From: Hyphomonas sp. UBA5111
GTDB taxonomy: Bacteria > Pseudomonadota > Alphaproteobacteria > Caulobacterales > Hyphomonadaceae
Direction of reading: 5' to 3'
Length of the DNA: 17,792 bases
Assembly: GCA_002414505.1 (NCBI GenBank)
Contig: DHZF01000118.1
Location: 1 to 17,792, forward strand
Shown in pieces: positions 7,629-14,798 of this stretch. The notes beneath the pieces are model-generated. The model did not search any database. It had not been told where the DNA came from and saw only the letters and a list, made by a program, of their open reading frames with translations. The number at the start of each line of letters is the position of its first letter. Position 1 is the first letter of the stretch. The translations under genes and the position numbers were made by a program.

Positions 7629-8108
7629 TTATTTCGGCAGCGCGGGCTGTCCAAGCTCGTCACGTGTCCTGATGGCCTTGGCGGCGGTGATGCGCGCCAG
7701 CAAGCGGCCATTGGCATCTTTCCAGTCGGCTTCGACGAGACCTGTCGTGCGGCCGCGACTGACGAGCCGTCCTTCAATCGTGATCAGGCCGTGGCCCACG
7801 GGGCGGAGGATGCGCGTCTGCAATTCCATCGTGGTGAACCATTCGCCCTCCGCGAGCGCGCTGGCCATCGTGATGGAGACGATATGATCCGAGAAGCCGG
7901 CGACCCAGCCGCCAAAGGCGCGGTTCTCGCTGATGTCGCGATCACCCGTGTTTGGCCATTCGTAGCGCGAATAGCCATAGTCGAATTCCTTCAGCCAGAG
8001 ATCCGGGCGGATGCCGAGATTCTTGAGGCCGAGCGGAGGTTGCCAGGTGCCATCCTGAAGATTGCTGAGAAAGGTTCTTGCCTGTGGGGACAGGGTGCGT
8101 TTCGTCAT
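7629..8108 (-). CDS. Hotdog-fold acyl-CoA thioesterase (PaaI-like)
   Basis: A 159-residue single hotdog-domain protein, the usual length for small thioesterases that hydrolyse acyl- or aryl-CoA. The central part reads ENRAFGGWVAGFSDHIVSIT, corresponding to the helix with the catalytic acidic residue in PaaI-type enzymes, and is followed by the beta strands FTTMELQTRILRPV, ITIEGRLVSRGRTTGLVEAD and LLARITAAK. The specific substrate cannot be read from sequence. Its ATG overlaps the csaA stop by 4 nt (ATGA at 8105-8108), so it is translated with csaA. The SDR and csaA upstream form the same probable operon. Confidence 0.75.
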   Translation of the reverse strand: MTKRTLSPQARTFLSNLQDGTWQPPLGLKNLGIRPDLWLKEFDYGYSRYEWPNTGDRDISENRAFGGWVAGFSDHIVSITMASALAEGEWFTTMELQTRILRPVGHGLITIEGRLVSRGRTTGLVEADWKDANGRLLARITAAKAIRTRDELGQPALPK

Positions 8109-8476
8109 GCGAGTCTCGCGCCGTTGGGGACCGAATGGTCAGGTGAAAACAGGACGATCTGGTCGTCCGTATCCGGAAATCCCAGCGTCAGGACTTCTGA
8201 CATGAATTTGCCGATCTGGCGCGGCGGGAAGTTGACCACCGCTGCGACCTGGCGTCCGATGAGCTGGTCTGGCGTATAGTGGTCGGTGATCTGCGCCGAC
8301 GATTTCCTGGTTCCCACGCCGGGGCCGAAATCGATCAGCAGACGGATGGAGGGCTTACGCGCGCCCTCAAGCGGCGCCGCCTCCACAATGGTGCCAACGC
8401 GAATGTCAACCTGGCGAAACGTGTCGAAGCTGGTTTCGTCGGCTGGGCCGGATTCAGGGGAGTCGGTCAGATGCAT
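8105..8476 (-). CDS. csaA: CsaA-like tRNA-binding domain protein (putative chaperone)
   Basis: A 123-residue protein made almost entirely of a tRNA-binding (EMAP/Trbp111-type) OB domain. Key stretches are FRQVDIRVGTIVEA, SIRLLIDFGPGVGTRKSSAQIT, VAAVVNFPPRQIGKFMSEVL and the ending LFSPDHSVPNGARLA, all diagnostic of CsaA. CsaA was described as a chaperone with export-related activity and as a dimeric RNA binder; its physiological role is not settled. An N-terminal extension of about 16 residues (DSPESGPADET) is longer than in Bacillus CsaA. It starts 3 nt after the SDR stop and overlaps the thioesterase start by 4 nt. Confidence 0.9.
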   Translation of the reverse strand: MHLTDSPESGPADETSFDTFRQVDIRVGTIVEAAPLEGARKPSIRLLIDFGPGVGTRKSSAQITDHYTPDQLIGRQVAAVVNFPPRQIGKFMSEVLTLGFPDTDDQIVLFSPDHSVPNGARLA

Positions 8477-8479
8477 GGG

Positions 8480-9247
8480 TCAGACGATCACGGATCCGCC
8501 GTCCACAACCACCATCTGGCCGGCCATGTAGGCGCCCGCCTTGGAGGCCAGGAAGACAGCGGCGCCGGCAATATCTTCCGGATCGCCGATGCGGCGCATG
8601 GGTGTGCCTTTCTCGACGCGTGCAGCCATTTCCGGGTTTTCCCACAGGGCCCGGGCGAAATCGGTCTTGATCAGGCCAGGCGCGACGCAGTTCACCCGAA
8701 TATTGTGAGGGCCGAGCTCCAGCGCGTAATTGCGGGCCAGCTGGAAGTCGGCGGCCTTGGAGATATTGTATGCGCCAATCGTGCTTGATCCCTTCAGGCC
8801 ACCGATCGACGAGATGATCACGATCGCGCCATCCTTGCGCTCTTTCATTTCAGGCGCGACCAGCTGGATCAGCCAGTGGTTCGAGATGATGTTGTTGGAC
8901 AGGATCTTCTCGAAGGATTCGTCATCAATCTCTTCCAGCGGGCCATAATACGGGTTCGACGCCGCATTGCAGACGAGAATGTCGATCTGGCCGAACTCGG
9001 CCCGTGTCTTCTCGGCCAGATTCTTCAGGTCATCCTTTGAGGAGATATTGGCCGGGATAGCGATGGCCGTCCCGTCGCCATGCTTGGCGTTCAATTGGTC
9101 GGCGACGTCCTGGCAGGGGCCCGGCTTGCGGGACGAGATCACGACGCGCGCGCCCTGCTCGGCCATCTGTTCGGCAATGGCCTTGCCGATGCCACGCGAG
9201 GATCCGGTGATGATTGCGGTTTTTCCGGTCAGGTCAAACAGGCTCAT
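8480..9247 (-). CDS. Short-chain dehydrogenase/reductase (SDR family)
   Basis: A 255-residue classical SDR, an NAD(P)-dependent oxidoreductase of unknown substrate. The cofactor motif TGSSRGIG is at 14-21, NAAS at 94-97, and the catalytic set Ser147-Tyr160-Lys164 is in place. The C-terminal VFLASKAGAYMAGQMVVVDGG stretch is typical of the family. The start at 9247 (MSLFDLTGKTAIITG) is preferred over a longer in-frame reading from 9289 because GGGAG (9255-9259) is 7 bases away and the family begins shortly before the glycine motif. Its neighbours csaA and a CoA thioesterase suggest acyl-CoA or fatty-acid-type metabolism, but that is only context. Confidence 0.92.
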   Translation of the reverse strand: MSLFDLTGKTAIITGSSRGIGKAIAEQMAEQGARVVISSRKPGPCQDVADQLNAKHGDGTAIAIPANISSKDDLKNLAEKTRAEFGQIDILVCNAASNPYYGPLEEIDDESFEKILSNNIISNHWLIQLVAPEMKERKDGAIVIISSIGGLKGSSTIGAYNISKAADFQLARNYALELGPHNIRVNCVAPGLIKTDFARALWENPEMAARVEKGTPMRRIGDPEDIAGAAVFLASKAGAYMAGQMVVVDGGSVIV

Positions 9248-9331
9248 GATGGCGCTCCCTTGTGCATTTCGCTTCAGACTCGTTACCACAGGAGTCCGCT
9301 GCGAACAGGGGTCACGCTAGGAAAAGGGCTC

Positions 9332-10990
9332 TCAGAGGAGCTTCCATTCCATCATCAGGATTTCGGCGAGCCGCTCGGTGCGCTTGCGGACCACTTCAGA
9401 GGTCCATGCCTCCTGATCGACCAGGTCACGCGTCAGGGCGAAATCCTGCCCGCCGCCGCCATTGAAATAGACGTCCTTCTTGGCCCGGTAATCCATCCGG
9501 TCGGCCTTCTGGTTCACCTTGTTGGTCAGCAGCACGAAATTGCCCAGCGTGTCGCATTGTTCGCGGCGTTTTGCGGGGTCCGGCCAGGTGATCATCCAGT
9601 GGCTGTCCTCGCTGATATTGCGCGGCAGGACATGTTCCACGGTCGCGTCGGACTGAGGTGGGATGGTGAAGCCGCCATCCAGCGCCGCATTCAGGCGCAA
9701 GGCCATCGACCGTCTCTGGCCGAAAGTCGCAAACCGGCCGAGCATGCGGTCAAAGGCACGGCGGGACTCGTCCTTTGTAATATTGAACGGGCTTCCGCGA
9801 CCGAATAGCGTCCGGTTGGAGCTGATCGTCTCATTGACCTTGTTGAAGCGCTTGGTGCGTTGGTCACGGTCGGTGAGCACCAGCATGATGATGTAGGAGA
9901 GCCGCTCCAGCTTGGCGAAGAATTCCGGTGCGGATTCGTGATCCACGCCATGCTCCACCAGGAATTTCAGGGCTGGGGCCCGCCAGCTGGTCTGGTCCAG
10001 GGCGCGCATCTGGTTCAGCTTGTCGCTGATCAGATTGGCGTGCGTGCCATGTTCCAGCCGGGCTGTCGTGATGACCTTGTAGGCGTCAACATAGCGCGGG
10101 AGCACATCGTCCAGGAAGCCGCGCGCCGTGATCTTGGGAATGACATTCTTGAGGAAGCCTGTGATCAGTTCGCCCTTTGACGATTTGTCGTAGATCGACC
10201 GGATCTGGCGGAGCAAATCGTCAAAGGCGCTGCCGCCAAGGGCGGCTTCGTGCTCGGCCCAGCGTTCGGAGTAGAAGGCGGCTTCCTCGGTCGTGAATTT
10301 CGAGCGCTGGAACAACTCGGTCTTGATGATGTCGTGCGCGCCGGGCTCCTTACCGCGCGTGTTAAGCACACGGAACACTTTGAACCCCTGATCCTTGTCA
10401 TTGACGACCACGCGCACCAGTGCGCAGCGATTCATCGAGACATCCGCCAGCGAGCGGCGATCCTCTTCCGAGAGGGCACGGACGCGCTTAAGCAGTGTAC
10501 GTGCATTCTGGACCATGCGTTGCTGGCTGTCGCTTTCGCCGGACTCCCCATCCAGCTTCAATGTCGAGCCCGGAGTCTGGATCATGTGGCGGAAAAAGGG
10601 GCCGTCCATATGGTTCAGTTGCAGGCGCCAATTGGCGGCCTCGCCCAGCATGGGACGCGCCTCGTCGGCAATCAGAGCGTGAATTTCTGCGCTTTTCGAG
10701 GGCTCGGATTCAATATCCCGCAGGACCGCCAGAAGAATGGTCAAGGTGGTCAGTCGCTGCTGGCCGTCGACGATCTCCAGCAGGCCTTCTTCGCTTCCGC
10801 GGTTCAGCACCACGGCGCCGATAAAGTGAGGCGTCCCTGTTTCGGCGGCATCCAGCAGGTCGGTCAGGAGTTCGCCGGCTTCGCGCTCGCCCCAGGAGTA
10901 GCTTCTCTGGTAGGGCGGCATGCAGAGCCGTTCGCTGGGGGCGAATATATTCTTGAGCGAACTCTCCTGAGCACGTACGCCGAGATCCAT
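9332..10990 (-). CDS. DUF262-DUF1524 protein, single-chain GmrSD-like nuclease
   Basis: A 552-residue protein joining the two GmrSD halves. The N-terminal DUF262 part carries PPYQRSYSW (25-33), the nucleotide-site motif DGQQRLTTL (75-83) and FRVLNTRGKEP (206-216). The C-terminal DUF1524 part carries the His-Me finger nuclease motif VEHVLPRN (His453, Pro456), LGNFVLLTNKVNQK (482-495) and a final W-x-R-x-x-L helix. GmrSD is a modification-dependent (type IV) restriction system that cuts glucosylated hydroxymethylcytosine phage DNA; other DUF262 proteins act in phage defence. All motifs look intact. The ATG at 10990 has GAGG at 10999-11002, 8 bases away, and is chosen over an in-frame start at 11032. 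No methylase or partner gene is adjacent; the SDR begins 84 bp downstream. Confidence 0.85.
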   Translation of the reverse strand: MDLGVRAQESSLKNIFAPSERLCMPPYQRSYSWGEREAGELLTDLLDAAETGTPHFIGAVVLNRGSEEGLLEIVDGQQRLTTLTILLAVLRDIESEPSKSAEIHALIADEARPMLGEAANWRLQLNHMDGPFFRHMIQTPGSTLKLDGESGESDSQQRMVQNARTLLKRVRALSEEDRRSLADVSMNRCALVRVVVNDKDQGFKVFRVLNTRGKEPGAHDIIKTELFQRSKFTTEEAAFYSERWAEHEAALGGSAFDDLLRQIRSIYDKSSKGELITGFLKNVIPKITARGFLDDVLPRYVDAYKVITTARLEHGTHANLISDKLNQMRALDQTSWRAPALKFLVEHGVDHESAPEFFAKLERLSYIIMLVLTDRDQRTKRFNKVNETISSNRTLFGRGSPFNITKDESRRAFDRMLGRFATFGQRRSMALRLNAALDGGFTIPPQSDATVEHVLPRNISEDSHWMITWPDPAKRREQCDTLGNFVLLTNKVNQKADRMDYRAKKDVYFNGGGGQDFALTRDLVDQEAWTSEVVRKRTERLAEILMMEWKLL

Positions 10991-11102
10991 ACTGGCATCC
11001 TCTATACAAGCTTTCTGCCTAGCCCTTGCCAAGTGTCACCACAACGGCACATGAACGGCTTGCAATGCCTTTGCGGAAAAAGTGTGACAGGAGAGTAACG
11101 CA

Positions 11103-11939
11103 ATGAAGCTGGTTCGGTTCGCAGAAAAAAAGGGGGCGCGCTACGGGATCCTGAAAGGAGACAATGTGCATCCCACAGAGGCGGTAACGCTCCAGGATGC
11201 GTTGCAGCTTACAGGATCGGACGCGCCGGCAATTCCCTTGCAGTCTTTGGACCTGCTCGCGCCTGTAGAGCGCCCACGCAAGATATTGGGTATCGGTGTG
11301 AACTATGCGGCCCATGCCGCCGAGAGTGTCAGTTTCGTGGATACAAAATCTCCACAGGTGCAGAAATGGTTCAACAAGCAGGCCACATCGGCCAATGCGC
11401 CCTATGGCCAGGTGCATCTACCCAAGGTTTCTGACCAATTGGACTATGAAGTCGAACTTGTCGTGGTTATTGGCAAGCATGGGCGCCATGTCCCGCCGGA
11501 GCGGGCAATGGAGATTGTCGCGGGCTTCTGCGTGGGGTGTGACTATTCGGTGCGCGACTGGCAGAAGGCGAGCCAGACCATGATCATGGGCAAGGGCTTC
11601 GACACGCACGCGCCCTTTGGTCCGGCGATTGTGACGGCCGACGAAATTCAGGACCTGCCTTCGCTGGAGCTACGCAGCTATGTGAATGGCGAGTTGCGCC
11701 AGACGGGTCATGTCCGCGACATGATCCATGACATCCCGGCCCAGATCGCCCATCTCACCGCCGCGTTCACGCTGGAGCCCGGCGACCTCATCTTCAGCGG
11801 AACGCCCGCAGGTGTCGGGGCCGCGTTCACACCGCCGAAATGGCTGAAGGCGGGCGACCGGGTCCGGCTGGAAATCGACCAAGTGGGAATGATTGAAAAC
11901 GAAATCGTAACTGAACCCGGAAACACCCGGATCGGGTAG
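11103..11939 (+). CDS. Fumarylacetoacetate hydrolase (FAH) family protein
   Basis: A 278-residue enzyme of the FAH superfamily, metal-dependent hydrolases, decarboxylases and lyases acting on 2-oxo or diketo acids in catabolism. The catalytic domain begins at KILGIGVNYAAHAAE (60-74). The metal ligands are seen as Glu116 and Glu118 in DYEVELVVVIG and Asp147 in GCDYSVRDWQ, and the conserved MGKGFDTHAPFGP and FSGTPAGVG follow. The exact substrate is not clear; related proteins are annotated as 2-hydroxyhepta-2,4-diene-1,7-dioate isomerase, ureidoglycolate lyase or acylpyruvase. The ATG has a strong AGGAGAG site at 11089-11095. It is divergent from the GmrSD-like gene, and a lipoprotein gene starts 12 bp after its stop. 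Confidence 0.9.
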   Translation: MKLVRFAEKKGARYGILKGDNVHPTEAVTLQDALQLTGSDAPAIPLQSLDLLAPVERPRKILGIGVNYAAHAAESVSFVDTKSPQVQKWFNKQATSANAPYGQVHLPKVSDQLDYEVELVVVIGKHGRHVPPERAMEIVAGFCVGCDYSVRDWQKASQTMIMGKGFDTHAPFGPAIVTADEIQDLPSLELRSYVNGELRQTGHVRDMIHDIPAQIAHLTAAFTLEPGDLIFSGTPAGVGAAFTPPKWLKAGDRVRLEIDQVGMIENEIVTEPGNTRIG

Positions 11940-11951
11940 GCGGATACTTTC

Positions 11952-12677
11952 ATGAATCTTCGAGGTCTTGTTTTCGGTGCGAGTGCGGCCGTGCTGGTCG
12001 CGTGCAGTCCGGCGCCAGCGCGCGATGCCGCAGCCGTGACAGCGGGCACGCCCGTGCGGTCCACGGATTTTGCCGTCCTGCCGTGCGCGCACCGGGATTT
12101 GCCCGGGCCCTGCGCCATTGTGCTGGCCGGGGGCAAGCGTGTGGTGTTCGGGGCACCTGCCGGCATGACGCTGGATATGACGGAAGACGGGTTGAGGAAC
12201 ACCGATGCCGTCATGCTGCTGTCCTTGCGCGGGGAGGACATTGAAGGCTTGGACGAGATGCGCAATGCGGCCTGGCGGGCAGGGCGGGGGGCTTCGCTTC
12301 CTGTGGCTGGTCCGTCGGGGACAGGCGATTTTCTCGGCCTGTTGAATCGGGCCTATGAAGTGTCCGATGCCCTGACCTATGTCGAAGACCGACCTGCGGG
12401 CGGATTCGACGCCGCGCTGCTGGCCGTGCTGCCCGGAGAGGGGAAGCACATGGCGACCGTGTTCGACACAGGCGATTTGCGCGTCACCAAGACCGAAGCC
12501 GGCACCGACCGCGCCTACTATAAGGTGGACTATGCCGGACATGAGCTCCTTATCGGGGCTTGCGGGGCAGACCTCCCGGAAACCGCCGTATCAGAGGCTG
12601 ACCTGGTGCTGGAGTGCGAATCGGACTGGCCCAGGGACAAACCGGTTTTCGTGTTTCGCGACGGCTCGGTTAACTGA
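11952..12677 (+). CDS. Lipoprotein with a degenerate metallo-beta-lactamase fold
   Basis: A 241-residue lipoprotein: a short signal ends in the lipobox LVAC with Cys18. The body follows the RNase Z/arylsulfatase-like branch of the MBL fold: a strand reading CAIVLAGGKRVVFGAP (54-69), then GLRNTDAVMLLSLRGEDIEGL (80-100) where active relatives have a THxHxDHxxGL motif, then AAWRAGRGASLPVAGPSGTGDF (106-127), matching the usual substrate-domain start, and KVDYAGHELLIGACG (191-205) where active proteins have the GDT strand. All three histidines of HxHxDH are absent (Leu92, Gly94, Ile97); Asp96 remains. Zinc catalysis is therefore unlikely. Family placement rests on reading the pattern, not on a search. 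The ribosome site is weak, and the gene probably depends on the FAH gene 12 bp upstream. Confidence 0.65.
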   Translation: MNLRGLVFGASAAVLVACSPAPARDAAAVTAGTPVRSTDFAVLPCAHRDLPGPCAIVLAGGKRVVFGAPAGMTLDMTEDGLRNTDAVMLLSLRGEDIEGLDEMRNAAWRAGRGASLPVAGPSGTGDFLGLLNRAYEVSDALTYVEDRPAGGFDAALLAVLPGEGKHMATVFDTGDLRVTKTEAGTDRAYYKVDYAGHELLIGACGADLPETAVSEADLVLECESDWPRDKPVFVFRDGSVN

Positions 12678-12975
12678 AAGATTAACAGCGGCCTGCTTTT
12701 CCACAGCTCTTCGAAGTCGTTCAGGACGGCCCCCAGCCAGTTGATCCCGAGGTAAACACCGCGCCCGGGACGCCTCGCACACAGGCCGGGCCAGCACTAA
12801 TCACCTTGTCCATGCGGGCGACGCCTGCCATGCTTGCCGGGATGGGATTGTGGCTTGTTTACAACGGCGCTGTGACAGGATTGCCGCGGTCGACAAATTC
12901 TTCCAATTCCTCGCAATTCGTTAACCAATTGGGCCTAGCTGTTAACATTGATGGGTTGTATCGGGTGCTGACGTA
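12678..12975. other. 298-bp intergenic region before the EAL gene
   Basis: No gene of convincing coding character. The right end is notably AT-rich compared with the flanks. It holds GTTAAC at 12920-12925 and again at 12941-12946, exactly 21 bp apart, the first running into TTAACC. A pair TTAAC/TTAAC at 12670-12674 and 12682-12686 lies at the left edge. An open frame from ATG 12812 ends in a TAA (12974-12976) that overlaps the EAL start as TAATG. No strong terminator or sigma70 promoter is evident. Confidence 0.5.
12920..12946. promoter_or_regulatory. Paired GTTAAC elements, possible CtrA half-sites
   Basis: Two identical GTTAAC palindromes at 12920-12925 and 12941-12946 are spaced 21 bp, two helical turns, and end 29 bp before the EAL start codon. 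The first reads TTAACC, matching the CtrA half-site TTAACC(AT). The canonical TTAA-N7-TTAA arrangement is not met, since the two TTAA are 17 bp apart. Confidence 0.3.
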
Positions 12976-14205
12976 ATGACTTTTGTACTGTTCCTTCTCT
13001 ACGCAGCCATTGGAGGCGGTGCCGGGTACGGCGTCTTCACGCTGACCGATGTAGGCTTGCCAATGTCGATTGCGGCGGGCGGCATCGTCACGGCGTTGCT
13101 CGGCCAAATTCACCTTCTTGCCACCTCGGGCCGCTCCAACAAGGAGTTTGATGAGCGCATCGACCGGGTCGAGCGCACGGTTCGGGATTCAGCTGAACGT
13201 GTTGATGTTGTTGTCGCGCGCACGGATGCGGTCGAAGCCACGGTAAAGCATGAGCTGACTGAGCGGCGCGACGCCCTCGTGACCGAGATGAAACAACTTG
13301 AAAGCCTGATCGACCGGCTGTCGAAAAGCTTCGAGTCCAAGCTTACCGAGACGACCAGTGCCGCCATTGTGGCGCCTGAGGAAGATGCGGTCCTGCGCGA
13401 TGTGCGCGACGCGCTGAAAGACGGCCGGGTTGATCTTCACCTGCAGCCGATCGTGTCGCTGCCCCAGCGCCGCGTGTCCTTCTATGAGGGGTTCACGCGT
13501 CTGCGCCGTCCGGACGGATCGCTGGTATTGCCGGCAGAATTCCTGGATGCTGCCCGCCGCGCCAAGCTGATGGGCATCATCGACAATTTCACCCTGTTCC
13601 GCTGCGTACAGATCGTACGCCGGCTGGCCGAACGCGACCGCCGCGTTGGCGTATTCTGCAATATTTCCGCGGCTTCGCTGGAAGATACGACCTTCTTCCC
13701 GATGTTCCTCGAATTCATGACCGAGAACCGCGACCTGTCCGGCGCGGTCATTTTCGAGATCACGGCAGACCGGTTTGAGACGCGGTCCCGTGCCATGCGG
13801 GACAATATGGACAAGCTGACGGCCCTCGGCTTCCGTTTCTCAATCGATCATGCCGACAATCTGGGACTCGACCTGCCGCGCCTCCAGTCGGCGGGTATCC
13901 GCTTCGTCAAGATGAACGGCACCCATCTGATGGACCAGCTGCGCGATCCAACCGGCCCACGTCCTGTCTCTTCTATCAATCGCCGCGTCGATGGCGAAGA
14001 AGTCAGCGCCGTGTTCTCGCGCTATGGCATCACCATGATTGCCGAAAAGATAGAGGACGAAGCCAGCGTGGTCGAAATCCTCGAATACGACATTCCTTAC
14101 GGCCAAGGCCATGTGTTTGGCGCGCCTCGTCCGATCAAGTCTTCCCTGATGGAAGAGACCGCGCCGCCGCAGGAACTTGTCCAGCGTCTGTCGAGTTTCG
14201 GCTAG
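12976..14205 (+). CDS. TipF-like membrane protein with a degenerate EAL domain
   Basis: A 409-residue protein with two N-terminal membrane segments (about 3-20 and 28-48), a charged coiled-coil-like region (about 54-125) and a C-terminal EAL domain (about 137-390). EAL domains hydrolyse or bind cyclic di-GMP. Here the signature is E171-G-F, the second catalytic Asp of the DD pair is His (Asp291-His292-Ala), the DFGTG loop is lost (DHADNLG), and K-x-D is KMN (312-314). Asn229, Glu261, Lys312, Glu357 and Gln377 remain. This pattern predicts binding without catalysis. The layout of two membrane helices, coiled coil and inactive EAL is that of Caulobacter TipF, a c-di-GMP receptor that helps place and build the polar flagellum; orthology is inferred from architecture. 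The start has only a weak ribosome site and overlaps an upstream open frame as TAATG. Confidence 0.82.
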   Translation: MTFVLFLLYAAIGGGAGYGVFTLTDVGLPMSIAAGGIVTALLGQIHLLATSGRSNKEFDERIDRVERTVRDSAERVDVVVARTDAVEATVKHELTERRDALVTEMKQLESLIDRLSKSFESKLTETTSAAIVAPEEDAVLRDVRDALKDGRVDLHLQPIVSLPQRRVSFYEGFTRLRRPDGSLVLPAEFLDAARRAKLMGIIDNFTLFRCVQIVRRLAERDRRVGVFCNISAASLEDTTFFPMFLEFMTENRDLSGAVIFEITADRFETRSRAMRDNMDKLTALGFRFSIDHADNLGLDLPRLQSAGIRFVKMNGTHLMDQLRDPTGPRPVSSINRRVDGEEVSAVFSRYGITMIAEKIEDEASVVEILEYDIPYGQGHVFGAPRPIKSSLMEETAPPQELVQRLSSFG

Positions 14206-14255
14206 AATAACCACCTTCAATTCGCCCCAATGCTAGGCTGTCATAGCTCCAGAAC

Positions 14256-14262
14256 AGGAGGT
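14256..14262 (+). promoter_or_regulatory. Strong ribosome binding site fixing the start at 14269
   Basis: AGGAGGT, a near-perfect anti-16S match, 6 bases before ATG 14269. It lies within the longer in-frame reading from ATG 14230 and decides for the shorter protein, which then begins with a normal signal peptide. Confidence 0.85.
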
Positions 14263-14268
14263 GTCAGC

Positions 14269-14766
14269 ATGAAGCGGTGTTTTCTGATCGGGCTTGCGAT
14301 GGGGATTGCCCTGCCGGCCCTGGCTGACCCTGATGCCGTGCAGCACATCAGTGCCGACCTGCCGGGCCCTGTCGATTTCGAAGCGCCAGAGGCCCTCGAA
14401 ATGATGACGGAAGGCGTGGTCCTGCTGGACCTGCGCATCGCGCCGGAACTCGAGCCGGGCATCCTTAGGGCGGATGGCAGCTCTGGAAGCCTTGAAGGCT
14501 GCGAGTTTGGCCCTGTCGAGGCCGACATTGTGAGGGTTGCCACCGGATCAAATCACATGCTCCTGGAGATGCGCATGGGTCAGCCGGACCAGCACGCCGC
14601 GAACCTCCTGTCCTGCAATTATGATCCGAGCCTGATCTCGGAGGATGGAGTTGGCCATATGATCCGACTCAAGGGGTGCTTCTTCGCGCATGCCATCGCG
14701 ATCCCGACAGCGGTGCAGTGGCGGCTCAACCCCTTGCCCGCTTCAGCCTGCAGTTTTGGCGATTGA
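14269..14766 (+). CDS. Secreted four-cysteine protein of unknown function
   Basis: A 165-residue protein not recognised as a known family. Residues 1-19 are a signal peptide (MKRCFLIGLAMGIALPALA) cleaved before Asp20. The mature protein is acidic and has four cysteines, Cys78 (EGC), Cys116 (LSC), Cys137 (KGC) and Cys161 (SAC), enough for two disulfides and consistent with a periplasmic domain. No transmembrane segment or catalytic motif is apparent. It starts 63 bp after the EAL gene with its own strong AGGAGGT site and ends 32 bp before the HAD gene, so it could be cotranscribed with either. Base composition matches its neighbours. Confidence 0.8.
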   Translation: MKRCFLIGLAMGIALPALADPDAVQHISADLPGPVDFEAPEALEMMTEGVVLLDLRIAPELEPGILRADGSSGSLEGCEFGPVEADIVRVATGSNHMLLEMRMGQPDQHAANLLSCNYDPSLISEDGVGHMIRLKGCFFAHAIAIPTAVQWRLNPLPASACSFGD

Positions 14767-14798
14767 CCGCCTCTGCGGGGCACCCTACGTCCAATCAT

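Noticed and set aside
9080..9808. A 242-codon plus-strand frame
   Set aside because: It runs opposite the SDR start and the GmrSD-like C-terminus, both of which have intact family motifs. No domain is visible in it.
12670..12686. TTAAC-N7-TTAAC as a CtrA site at the end of the lipoprotein gene
   Set aside because: The CtrA consensus is TTAA-N7-TTAA; here the two TTAA are 8 bases apart, and the site overlaps a stop codon about 290 bp from the next start.
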